From: Piper betle
Taxonomy: Eukaryota; Streptophyta; Magnoliopsida; Piperales; Piperaceae
Reading direction: 5' to 3'
Length of the DNA stretch: 64,000 nt
Assembly: GCA_033002965.1 (NCBI GenBank)
Contig: JAURVB010013111.1
Span: forward strand, 62,001-126,000
Positions 46,908 through 59,000 of the stretch are shown piece by piece; position 1 is the stretch's first letter, and each line of letters begins with the position of its first letter. The translations under genes were made by a program, and so were the position numbers. Below the pieces are notes generated by a model. The model had not been told where the DNA came from. It made no database searches and saw only the letters and a list, made by a program, of their open reading frames with translations.

Positions 46908-49716
46908 TGTAAACCCCAATTTCAACTTAGGGCTTTACCCGATTTTAGTTTTGTCCAGTTCGGGCAGTCTCAAGTTGATTCGAGTGAGCTCAAGCCAAAA
47001 CAATTTTAAGAATATGAGTATGAGGCCCAGATGGCCATATGAACATGTTATGGAGGTTGAGTATACCTGACGTGTATATAATTGTTTTAGTTATGATATA
47101 GTAAAACATGAGTTCTCAGTGTATACACGAGGTATACATATGATTTTTATTAGTTAGCCATGATTTTAGGCCTAGATCTAGGCCGTTGCTTCATTTAGTA
47201 TCCATTTGGGATTTTCAAGGTATCTCATTTACCTACATCTTAAGGGTTTCGGATCACTAGTTTGTGCCGCTATGGCCCTAGCTAGATTGAATTTAGGGTT
47301 CGAGACCTAGTTAGCCTTCTTGCCTCTATTCCTACCTATACAGTCACTTTGAGGACTCGAGTCACTTTTTACTTTGGACGGTCTTGATCCGAGCTTTCTG
47401 TCCATATGTATAGTACATATACCCATGGTGGGCCCCACTAGGCCTCGAGGCACCCCAACGTTCGCCTCGCAGCCAGCTTTCCAGTCGTACCTCTCACTAC
47501 CACTAGCGCTGCTACAGTCGCCGTCGGCAACGAAGTTTTTACATTCCACTTCCACCACCGCCGTCGCCATTTGAGCTGTTTCCTTGCACCAATGAGCCAC
47601 CCTCGACCGATCCAATCACCCACACAGCTTCTATTCGAAGAGATCTTCATTTTGAGACCACCCACGACCACCACTGTCAACATCGCTGCACTCAACGGCG
47701 ATTCCGTGTCTTTCTGGCCAGCTGATGGCCGGACCTTACCGATCGTCACCCCCATCACCTTCCCCATCCTCTCCCCTGTTGATCTTGACCGGTGTCGACC
47801 CTAGTCGTGCTGCCGTCGTCATTTTTCGACGAGGAGCACCATTGCCCTTTGTTCGGCCCATTTGCCCGGATTGAGGTATGCCTGCTCGCGACTCTGTATG
47901 CCTGCCTGCGACTGCGTCTGCATGCTGGATCTTGTCTACTAGCCCGCCATCACATGTCCGACTCTGCCTGCTAGTTTAGGTCCGCCTAGCCAATTTTTAG
48001 TTAACCCAGACCGGGTTGGTTCAGCCCATTTGGTTTAGTCTGGTTCAGCTTGGTTCGATCCGGTTCAGCTCAGTTTCAGCCTGTTTTCGGCTATTTCTTG
48101 ACCATTTTTGGTAATTCGAGAACCCGTCTATTAGTTTAGATGCATATTCACATGATTTAGCATGATTAGATGTTATGATAATTTTTCCTTATTTATTGTT
48201 TTATTTATTTATATATTCATTATTATTTATTTATATGTGTATCATATATGATGAATGTTTACATGATTATTTGTTATTATTAATATTATATTACTTAATA
48301 ATATTAGTCTTATTATATTTATTAAATTGTATATTTATTTATTTATTTATTTATCTATTTGTATCTTCGCGTGTTTGTATGTTATTATTTATTTGTATTT
48401 AATTATGCATTCTTGTATTGTATAGCAATGATATTATTATTATCCATAGTTAATGAATATTAACTACTTATTTATATATTTATTAAATTATCTATTAATT
48501 ATTTAATTATTTATGTGTTTACTAACATGAGTATATATGATATTTACTCGTGTTTGCCTGTGTATTTATATAGGATAATTATATTATTATTTTATAATTA
48601 GAGAGTTATTTATGTCCATGTATTTATTATTAACCTATTATCTATGAGTGTATTTATTTATTTATTATTTATTATTTATTATTATTATGTCTTGATTTGG
48701 GTGCCATATGCTTAGTTATAAGTTTGTTAGCATTGTTTATTTATTAGGATGTATTGATGATATGAGCACACACCACGAGCATGCATCATATATAGACATT
48801 AATATTTTACTTAACAATGGGTTCCAATGTAGGCTTTGGAGTCTGAGCTCGCCGTAGATGTGTAGATACTCTAGGAGCTTGGACCACAGGTTCGTAGTAC
48901 TCTCCCTCTCTGCCATTTAGCTGTGGTTTCTACTCATGTTTAATAAAAACTACAAGGATGATATCCCTTGTTGGTTTTCAAATTGAAGCTCTAGAAATAT
49001 ATGGCCTTACTCCTAAACCTGTTATGTAAGTATGCGCATTTTTACGGATTTCACGAATAAGAGAGTAAGTGGTATAAAGATATGTATGGACCACACTAAT
49101 ATTCCTTCAAACTTTGAGGTAGTACGGAGTATGAGGGTATTGTGTAATGTAACACATTTCTAAAATTTGTGGCACAAACTTAACTGTATCTTTTGCCACT
49201 CGAGTATCGTAGCAGGTGCAATATGGCAGATGTGAGGGCGTAAGTGTTGTATGTATGAATACGAATATTAGTCATGCATGTGCGCTGACACTTGTTTAAG
49301 TATCTTTGCTTATTGTCTAGTGTGAGGCAATTCTGAAGTTTCCTAAGTTTCCATGGGTAATGGAATAGTTATTTGTTAGTTTCTATTAGTTATTTTTTAG
49401 ATAAGTAACACTCTTTACTAACATTTTCATATTATATATGTAGGTCTTGTAATCTTGAGTCGACTTTGGTGGGAGGACAGAAAAATGCTACACACACTTT
49501 TTGAGCTTAGTGTAGTTATTTACTTTCTTACTTTTATTTACGTTCAATGTGTTTTGACGTGTATTTAACGATGTCTTCCATTCTCTTGACATTAAAAAGG
49601 TTGTTTCGATCTATTTTATTAATCGAGTCGTTCTGACCGATAATTTTAAATTTGACTCGACTCGATTGCAACATTTCTGATTAGGATCTTAAGTGAACCG
49701 AAATCTGGCTGTTACA
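46908..49716 (-). mobile_element. solo LTR H, 2.8 kb
   Basis: On the plus strand it runs from TGTAAACCCC (46908) to CTGTTACA (49716). Judging by the other families here, its own orientation is minus. It is flanked by the perfect TSD CATGA (46903-46907 and 49717-49721). It has no internal region. A GC-rich block (47430-47960) and an ATTT-rich low-complexity block (about 48180-48700) are the main landmarks. The short frames in the GC-rich block occur on both strands and are not genes. Confidence 0.83.
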
Positions 49717-49721
49717 CATGA

Positions 49722-50127
49722 CATTTGATAAACATGACTACATCGATTTATAAGATAAAATATACAAAATTGATAAATATGACATCAACATTTAAGATAA
49801 TCATACTAAATTAATAATATAAACTTTAATTATAATAAATTATTTATTAATTTTAATTTTAAATATTAACAATATAATTTTTTTAAAAAAATTATAAGTG
49901 TCTTATGTATAGTGTGTGTAAGAAGGTCATTTTTATACAAAACTAGAAATAATATAATAATTAGATACATGAGCGGTGTTGTGCACTAAAAGGTTCCAAT
50001 ATTCTTAAAGTATAAATTTAGCACAACCCTTTTATATTTATCCATGTCAATCACAAATGTCATAACACCTCTTATTTCATACATACACTAATCATACAAG
50101 TTACAAAAGTACTATGAGAAACCTAGA
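49722..50127. other. AT-rich spacer between H and I
   Basis: Nothing recognised. The beginning repeats the local GATAAACATGA-like sequence of the target in which H sits. Confidence 0.4.
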
Positions 50128-52107
50128 GCAAGTTGACTCGGCTCAACTCGGTCCAGTTCAGCTCATTTTTAATCATTTTCGATCGTTTCTCGACCGATTT
50201 TGGTAATTCAAGACTCTTTATATTAGTTTAGATGCATATTCACATTATTTAGTATGTTCAGATGTTTTGAGTATTTTTCTTTATTTATTATTTTATTTAT
50301 TTATTTATTTATTCATAATTATTCACTTCTTGTTATTTATATATTTGTTGACTATGATGAATGATTATGTGACTGATTATTGTTATTGATAATGTATTTA
50401 TTCATAAATATTTTTTTGCCGTGGTTATCTTATTTTATTTATTTATTTAATTGATTATTAATTATTTTCTTACTCGTATTATTATTTATACGTATTTAGT
50501 CGTATGTTCATATATTCGATATTTATATTAATAGTCTTCATGATAAATTAATATTAGTTATTTATTTATTTATTTATTATTTATTATTAATAATGATATA
50601 TTTACTTATTAATATTAGTCTTATTTATGTTTACTAAATTGTATTTATTTATTTATTTATCTATTTGTTTGTTCGTGTGTTTGTTATTATTTGTATTTAA
50701 TTGTGCATTCTTGTATTTTATAACTTTGATATTAATAATATCCATGATTAATGAGTATTAACTATTAGATAATTTATTTATTTATTTATTATATGTTTAT
50801 TTATTTATTTATATGTTTACTAACACGAGTATATGTTTATATTTACAAATGTTTAGTCATGTATTTATGTAATATAATTATATTATTATTTTCTGATTAG
50901 AGTATTATTGATGTTCATATATTTATTATTTTTCTAATTTTCTATGAATGCATTTTTTTATTTATTACTTATTTATTATTATTATGTTTCAAATTGTGTG
51001 CCACATGTTTAGTTATAGGTTTGTTAGCATTGTTTTCTTTATTATGATGTATTGATGATATGAGCGCACACCACGAGAATGCTTCATATAGAGGCATCGG
51101 TATTTTACTTGGCAGTGGGTTTCAATGTAGGTTTTGGAGTCCGAGCTCGACGTAGATGTGTCAATGCGCTTAGAACTTAGACCACAGGTCTGTATGACTC
51201 TCCTTTTACTTGATCTTTGCTTGACTCCCTACGTGTCAAGTTTAATCATTTTTTAGATGTAACACAACATTGGTGGTGTTTTATCGAATCCCTCCTATGT
51301 CGAGACATTTGGTTGTACTTTCTACACATGTTTAATAAAAACTACAAGGATGAGATCCCTTGTTGGTTTTTGAATTGAAGCTCTAGAAATATATGTACAA
51401 GCCTTATTCCTAAACCTGTTATGTATGTGCGCGCATTTTTATGGATTTCACGAATAAGAAAGTAAGTGGTATGAAGATATGTATGGACCACACTAATACT
51501 CCTTCAAACTCTGAGGTAGTATAGAGTATGAGGGTACTATGTAATGTAGCATATTTCTAAAATTTGTGGCACAAACTTAACCATTTCTTTTGCCACTTGA
51601 GTACCTTGGCGGGTGTAATATGGCAGATATGAGGGCGTAAGCGTTGTATGTATGAATACGAATATTAGTCTTGCATGTGCGCCGACACTTGTTTAAGTAT
51701 CTTTGCTTACCATTCAGTGTGAGGCAATTCTGAAGTTTCCTAAGTTTTCATGGGTAATGGAATACTCATTTGTCAGTTTCTATTAGTTATTTTTCGGATA
51801 AGTAACACTCCTTACTAACATTTTTCATATTATATATGTAGGTCTTGTAATCTTGAGTCGACTTTGGTGGGAGGACAGATAAACACTACACACACTTGAC
51901 CTCAATGCATTTATTTTCGTTCTTTTATTTATATTTGATGTGTTTTAATGCATATTTAACAATGTCTTCCAATCTCATGACACCAAGAAATTTGTTTTGA
52001 TCTATTTTATCGATCGAGTCTTACCAACCAACAACTTTAAACATGACTCGACTCGAACGTAACATTTTTGATTCAATTCTTAGGTGAACGGAAATTGGGG
52101 TGTTACA
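50128..52107 (-). mobile_element. truncated LTR I, relative of H
   Basis: Follows H block by block from H position about 48040: CGTTTCTCGACCGATTTTGGTAA, then the ATTT-rich tract (50275-50980), the GATGTATTGATGATATGAGC block, the CTCTAGAAATATATG block, the GGAGGACAGA block and the GGTGTTACA end (52107). The part matching 46908-48040 of H is missing, so no TSD can be given. Confidence 0.75.
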
Positions 52108-52890
52108 ATCCCAATTTGGTTCACTCGTGAACTGGATCGAGAATGCTATCGACGATCGAACCGTTCTCTAATCTACTAAATTCGGTTAAGACAACTTGGA
52201 TCTACCTTCAGCATCTCAAGATGATGATGTAAACATTCAATGCTTAGATGAGATGATTAGGTTCTAACGTTGTTCTAGATATATATTATGATATGCAATT
52301 TATATTCAAAACAAAGCAAACTCGTTAAAAGTTCAAAAAACAAAGATTTTTAAAACAAAATAGACAGAGTCTCCCCTAAAAGTGTAATAGGGGCCACCTT
52401 GTCAACTACAGATCATATGTATAAATAACAATTAAAATGGAAAACATATCAAAAACATGATATTTTTCTTACAACATTTCCATTATAATCATTTTTATCA
52501 TCCTAAATTGATTCTCTGCTCCAATTGCTCAACTTTGTTCCATTATATGAACAATACTTATCACATAGATCATTTAATGCAATAAGACATTAAGACATTC
52601 ATCTACCACCATTCACAACAATTCATCACATGACATTCTCAATGAGTCTCGAGCAGGTACATATATGCAAGTTGCATTGCTGCTCCTCCGCAGTCCTGAC
52701 AATGCTAAGTCATCTAGGTTCTCACCTACATATATAATATGAAAAAGTCAGTAACAAGTGTTATTGGTCTAGAAATAACAATTAATCAAAATGGCACAGG
52801 AGAGATGACTCTCTTGTTAAAATAAAATCCATCATATACTTCTTCATTAAAGTCACTCATAAGGGTACTAATTAGGAGTTGTCGGCGTTG
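52101..52890 (+). mobile_element. LTR fragment J, opposed to I
   Basis: Begins TGTTACAATCCC and continues with CGATCGAACCGTTCTCTAA, ATTCGGTTAAG and CATCTCAAGATGATGATG. It thus follows the first 800 bp of solo LTR A (17357 onward), including the TCTCCCCTAAAAGTG block (52371) and the GTAACAAGTGTTATTGG block (52751). It breaks off near 52890. Its head abuts the end of I and shares the 7 bp TGTTACA with it. Confidence 0.65.
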
Positions 52891-53192
52891 GCTTGACTAC
52901 ATCCCATTTTAACTCGTCAACTGAGGACGATGACTTGAAGTATTAGCACCCTTCTGTGTTTTAGTTGAGTGTTATTATATGTTGTATGTTGTGTGTTGTA
53001 GCATGTTTCTGCATGCATAACCCCTTAGGAAATTCCCGGATGGAATTTTTCTAAGTGGGGGAATTTGTAAAATTTGGGCCCTCTGCCCAAGGGTTTTACT
53101 GTCAGTTCAGTTGTTATCCAAATTAGATTAGTAGTGTCCGTCCCATCTTGTCGTGGTTTGTGTATGATATAGTGTATGTTTGCCCACCTTAG
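52891..53192 (+). mobile_element. left part of gypsy LTR L and its 3' internal end
   Basis: GGAATTTTTCTAAGTGGGGGAAT (about 53041-53066) is a typical gypsy polypurine tract. It is followed by an LTR-like start, TGTAAAATTTGGGCC, at about 53069. K is inserted 124 bp further on, and the sequence resumes at 53453 + 10 kb, that is at 63453. The internal region to the left of the tract is missing apart from about 150 bp. Confidence 0.55.
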
Positions 53193-53486
53193 TGTAAAGA
53201 CCCGGAAAAAAAATATATAAATAAATATATATATATATATATGTATATATTCGACGCGGTGGGATCGAACGTTGGTATCCATGAATTTATTTAAATTATT
53301 TACCCGCTACCCGGTTAATTATCAATTACCCGGTCAAGTGGAAAGTATTAGTTAACCGGTTAAGTATTTTTACCCGGTTAAGTAAACCATACCATTTAAC
53401 CGTTTAAACTAGTAAAGTGAACCGTATCACTTACCCATTTACCCGGCAACGAAGTGTGTTTTCATAAACCCTAGGCCTTCTTTCAT

Positions 53487-53496
53487 TTTATAAGGA
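53487..53496 (+). promoter_or_regulatory. candidate TATA box of the K 5' LTR
   Basis: TTTTATAAGG followed by a purine tract and a GC-rich stretch, in a place that would put the transcript start near 53520 and leave a leader of about 2.4 kb in the LTR. It is repeated in the 3' LTR near 61028. Confidence 0.45.
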
Positions 53497-54984
53497 GAAG
53501 GAGGGGGGGCGTCATGCACATAAGCTCCTTGGACAAACGCCGGCTTCCCCATTGTTTTGGTAAGTTTCTTCCTCTCTTCTTCTTAGTTTGCATGCATACA
53601 TATGATCAAAGATTATAATACAAGATAATCATGGAAACTAAGACCTGAAATCAACAAGAAAAAGGGAGGATGTAACTGGATTAGAACCAGGAATTCACCC
53701 ACGAACATAAGTTGCTGCCGTGCAGCAATTCTTGTGTGTTTGTGATTAATTACAGCAACAAGTCATAATCTTTTGCTAATCAGTTGCTGCATCAACGTCC
53801 TTACTCATGTTGTAGTAATTAAAGGTGAGATTTCATAGAATTTACAGCCAAGAATGGTAGCACGTCCTGCTGAAATTGCCAAGGATGGTAGCACGTCCTG
53901 CTGAATTGCAGCAACAGCACCATGGCGTTTGTGTCACGACCAGTTGCATATACCACGCTGTAGGGTAGTGTTTCTCTTCTTCTGGGCGTTGGGTTGTTGT
54001 GCGGGAAGAAGGGGACGCGTGGGGCGGTGCTGCTGGCCACGTCTGAGTCGCCATAGCAGCAGGTCGAGGTCGCCATGGCTGCTGGTTCGTCGCTGTGGTG
54101 GTGCAGTCGCCCTTTGATTGTTGCTGCTAATTTGGTTGCTAGGAAAGGGAGACAATGGGTGAAGGATAGGATCTAGATTTTGGTCGAAAGAGAAGAGCTT
54201 GGTGCTGGTTTTGGGTGAAGAGAAGAATGGTGACGGGAAGAAGAAGAAGAAGAAGAAGAAGAATGGCAGTTTTGTAATTTCGGGTTGACTCGATATGGGT
54301 TGAGTTAAAAATCATAATAATAATACCAACTCGTGTTAAAATCATTGAAATAATTAATTTAAAGGAATATGAGTTAAGTGGTCAAAATAATAAATTTATA
54401 AATTATTACATGAAATTAATAAATTTCGATCACGATAAACGGTAATTAATTAATCGGCTGATTAAAAGCAATTAACTTAAATTGAAGGGTTATGAGGAAT
54501 ATTTAATAGAGACTTCACCTTTATCATATAAAAGTTATATTTGATAAATAAAACGATTATTCTTATAATAAATTCGTAAAGTAAAATAATGGATCAATAA
54601 AAGATAATCGCGTAGAAATTACGCGATAGCATAATTAATTAAATAAAGAAGTGTTGAACCTTATCGAATTAAATAAATTAATTAATGTGGCATATATTAA
54701 ATATTTAGTTGCATGCATTTTCGACGCGAGTAAAATTATACTAATGTATAATTTTATGCCCCGTTCATATTAGGGTTAGCGGATTACAGTCGGACGAACC
54801 CGCAAGTCAGGTACGTATAATAGGTAGAACATCGTATTTTCCTTGTTGGTAGCCTAGGTCGGCCTGAGCCCAGATTCGACCACCATGCACGAAGTGCAAC
54901 CGGGGTTAAAGAATTGACTCAGTCCGACACTGGGTCGTGTTATGTGTGTGAATCTTGTGATGCATCGATATTGTTTTGGAGTAG

Positions 54985-55505
54985 TGATAGCCGCCCCATA
55001 AAAAGGCTACGGCCGGGGTGAGTGAGGCACAGCGATTCCTCCATCGCACTAGAGTGCAGTGATTGCCGCCCCATAAAAAGGCTACGGCCGGGGTGTGTGA
55101 GGCACTGGCACTGAGTGCAGTGATAGCCGCCCCATAAAAAGGCTACGGCCGGGGTGTGTGAGGCACTGGCACTAGAGTTGGCAGTGAGAGCTTCCCCACA
55201 AACGGGGCATAGCGATCACCTGAGTGCAGTGATAGCCGCCCCACAAAAAGGCTACGGCCAGGGTGTGCAAGGCATTGGCACTGGAGTGCAGTGATAGCCT
55301 CCCCATAAAAAGGCTACGGCCGGGGTGTGCGAGGCACTGGCACTAGAATTGGTAGTGAGAGCTTCCCCACAAACGGGGCATAGCAATCACCCGAGTGCAG
55401 TGATAGCTACCCCACAAAAAGGCTACGGCCGGGGTGTGCGAGGCACTGGCACTGGAGACGGTAGTGGTAGCCTCCCCATAAAAAGGCTACGGCCGGGGTG
55501 TGCGG
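54985..55505 (+). repeat. hairpin-forming tandem array in the K 5' LTR, seven units
   Basis: GGCTACGGCC occurs seven times (near 55005, 55080, 55141, 55248, 55312, 55422 and 55484). Each is preceded by CCCC and an A-rich ATAAAAA or ACAAAAA, and followed by GGGG or GGG. The spacing is about 61-64 bp, or about 107-110 bp where an extra block with CCCCACAAACGGGG is inserted. The same array is in the 3' LTR. Confidence 0.92.
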
Positions 55506-55899
55506 ATCACAGCGGACACCTCCTCCGCATTGTTTTGGAGTATAGCGGAATCGCTCCACCGCATATTAAAATAAATATATGAAAATGGTGGAATGTACTT
55601 GTTTGTTTTATCTATTATACTACTTAGTGTTGTAATCACTAACGCGGAATTGCCTCCGCAGGTGTGCAGATCCGAGATTAGATGATTGACAACTAGAGCA
55701 TGGAGCAAAGTAATATGAGGACTCCTTTTTGTTATTTAATTGAGGAATAAGTGTGGCTGCTGGGAAACGGTCCAAGACTGTGGGATTTTATTATAAGTTA
55801 TGATTTCTAATAATGTTTGACATAATTGCTTTAATTTTGAGTAACACCTAGCCAGTTAGGCCCACAATATTATCATGAAAAATGGCGGGTCGTTACAGG

Positions 55900-55911
55900 T
55901 GGTATCAGAGC
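55900..55911 (+). other. primer-binding site of K
   Basis: TGGTATCAGAGC, complementary to the 3' end of initiator tRNA-Met, two bases (GG) after the 5' LTR. Confidence 0.93.
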
Positions 55912-56030
55912 GAAGTTTCCCAAAAGCTCACATCTTATGACTCAAGTACCTTGTTGAAGAGTCCAATATCTATCTTTCTCCGTCATTAGGAAAAAAAATT
56001 TTTTTCTATAACATAACGAATAAATTTTAG

Positions 56031-59000
56031 ATGGCAGGCACCCGAAGGAAGTCGAGTCAAGCTGCGCAGTCGGACACAAACATGGAGAGTGTGTTAGGCC
56101 AAATTTTGACGGCCATACAGGGACTAGCGCAGGCTTCAGAAAATACCAGTTCTGTGGTTCAGAACATGGTGCAGAGGTTACCGGGATTGGTAATGGGGAA
56201 TGGAGCTCCAAATTCGGCTGCGGGTCCTAGTAACGTCCCAAATGGGAATCAGGGGAGCGCCCAAGAGCGGGTAGGAATGGCTGACCCGGGCGAGCGAGGA
56301 GAACTTCCAAACCCGGTGCCACCGGTAGTCCGACAAGTGGTACTGCCAGTTGGGGATGACAGTGATCGATACACTGTAGAAAAATTTCGGAAGAACGGAG
56401 CTGAGGTATTCATTGGGGGAACTGATCCAATGAAGGCGGAGAGCTGGTTGGACATTATTGAGAAAGCATTTAGAGCTCTCTCTGTGCCTCATCGCCATCA
56501 AGTACGGTTGGCGACATGCATGCTTCAGGAGGAAGCATCATATTGGTGGAAGTCCATGGAGAAGACTGTGTTCCATCAACGGGAGATTTCGTCCATTCCT
56601 TGGGCGGAATTTGTAACAGCTTTCAATGGACAATATTTTCCTGAGTCTGTTGTTCAGAAGAAAGCACTGGAATTTGCCACTCTAACTCAGAAGGATGATT
56701 CAGTCCGAGAGTATGCCAAAAATTTCTTGCAATTGGAGAGATTTGCACCTGGGAGTCTGGCAACTGCCCGGGCCAGAGCAGACAAATTTTTCTGGGGGTT
56801 GAAGCCCGAATTGAGGAGTAGGGTTGCTACAGCGCCAAGAGGCACTATAACTGAAGTGATTGAAGCAGCCACTACTCATGAGTTGGTGTACGACTATGTC
56901 CGTGCACAGAAACAAGGGAAGGCTACTATACAACATAAGAATGCCAACCAGGGGAGTAGCAAAAACAGGTCTGAAGAACACCAGCAGCAGAACTATCAAC
57001 GGAATGTCGATGGGAACCGAAAAAGGAAGTTTCAGGAGATTCCGTATCGACTATGTAAAAATTGCAACAAAATGCATTCAGGGCTATGCAGGGAGCCCCG
57101 TCGGTGCTACAATTGCGGAAGGATGGGACACTTACAAAGCGATTGTCGTCAGCCCTTGAAGCAACAACAGGAGCAACCTGAAAAGGAGAAGACACCAGCT
57201 CCTAATCGCTACCCAGCACCTGCAAAACCAGTGGACAAAGGGAAGGCGAAACTTTTTGCAGTCGACGTCGAGGACGCTGAGAACGAGGACCACACAGTTC
57301 GAGGTAAAATCCTGATTCAAAGTGTTAGTGTGGATGTTTTATTTGATTCGGGGTGTACACATTCATTCCTATCATCCCGATTAGTTAAGAGTTTGGGACT
57401 CCAAACGTCTACATTACCTAAGACTTATAGGGTCACTACTGCAACGGGAGACGGGGAAGTCACAACGTTAGGAGTGACTAACCTATCCTTGGATATACAA
57501 GGGAAACCCTATGTATGGAATTTCATTGTCTATGGGATAATAGGCTTTGATGTACTATTGGGAATGGACTGGTTGTCTGCACACCAGGCTTTCCTCGACT
57601 GTAAAGGGAGGAGAGTGTTGACTAAACCTTGTAATTGTGAGATGGGGGTCATTTTCCAAGGGTCATGGAATGATTCATCCTCTTGTATTGTGTTGGTTAG
57701 TGAGGCAACTGAGTGGTTTGGTGAGGGTTGTAAAGTCTTTTCGGCAACTCTAGAAGAGTCTGAGTCCAAACCCAGAGAGTTGTCCATGATTCCGGTGGTA
57801 GCAGAATTTCCGGACGTATTTCCAAGTGAACTTCCAGGGTTACCTCCTAAGCGGGCAGTGGAGTTTGTCATTGACCTAGCACCGGGAGTATCACCAATTT
57901 CTAAAGCACCATACCGCATGGCTCCAGCAGAACTCAAGGAGTTAAAAAGTCAATTAGAAGAGCTGCTGCAGGCAGGCTTCATACGACCAAGTACTTCACC
58001 CTGGGGAGCCCCTGTTCTTTTTGTAAAGAAGAAGGATGGCTCACTTCGATTGTGTGTTGACTATCGCCAGCTCAATCAAGTGACAGTCAAGAATCGGTAC
58101 CCCTTACCGAGGATTGATGATTTATTTGATCAGTTGAAAACAGCCGGAATATTCTCAAAAATAGACTTGCGGTCCGGATATCATCAACTGCGGGTGAAGG
58201 AATCTGACATACAGAAAACGGCTTTCCGAACTCGCTATGGACATTATGAGTTTCTGGTTATGCCTTTTGGTCTGACAAATGCACCAGCGGCTTTTATGTC
58301 ACTTATGAACACGGTGTTCCACGAATACTTGGATAAGTTTATTATTGTGTTTGTGGACGACATTCTGGTCTATTCAAATAATGAGGAGGACCATGGGAAA
58401 CACTTGTCCATTGCTCTTCAAGTTTTGAGAGATAATCAACTGTTCGCCAAATTATCAAAGTGTGACTTCTGGCTGAAGGAGGTGAACTTCCTCGGACATG
58501 TTGTCTCAAAGGCGGGAGTCGCTGTGGATCCATCAAAAGTGAGAGCAGTTACTGATTGGCCACAACCCAAGTCAGTCACAGATATCCGAAGTTTCCTTGG
58601 ACTAGCAGGTTACTATCGGAAGTTCATTAAAGATTTCTCCTTGGTGGCATCGCCAATGACTAAGCTTACACGCAAGGGGGTTAAGTTCGAATGGAGTAAC
58701 AAGTGTGAGGAGAGTTTCCAATCTTTGAAGAAGAGTTTAACTACTGCACCAGTTTTGACTATACCAAATGGCAATGAAGGATTCGTGGTCTTCAGTGATG
58801 CATCTCTAGTGGGGTTAGGATGTGTCCTTATGCAAGATGGTAAAGTGGTGGCTTACGCCTCTCGCCAATTGAAGATTCACGAGCAAAATTATGCAACCCA
58901 TGACTTGGAACTGGCAGCAGTGGTTTTTGCCCTAAAGATTTGGAGGCATTACTTGTACGGAGCCCAGTTCGAAGTTTTCACCGACCATCAAAGTTTGAAG

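Larger units (their letters stand above)
53193..55897 (+). repeat. 5' LTR of K
   Basis: TGTAAAGACCC to GGGTCGTTACA. It contains a candidate TATA box (53487-53496), a GAA microsatellite with 8 units near 54238-54262, and a GC-rich tandem array (54985-55505). Confidence 0.95.

Noticed and set aside
53025..54345. Short frames repeated in both LTRs of K (53819-54345 and 61360-61898)
   Set aside because: They appear twice only because the LTR does. They are short and unlike any protein family.
54985..55505. Regularly spaced repeats resembling a CRISPR array
   Set aside because: The DNA is a plant retrotransposon LTR, units and spacers are both repeated and of unequal length, and there are no cas genes.
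54985..55505. H-type pseudoknot (TAGCC with GGCTA, CCCC with GGGG)
   Set aside because: The pairing is possible, but the nested hairpin with the cUACGg loop explains the same bases more simply and is better conserved between units.
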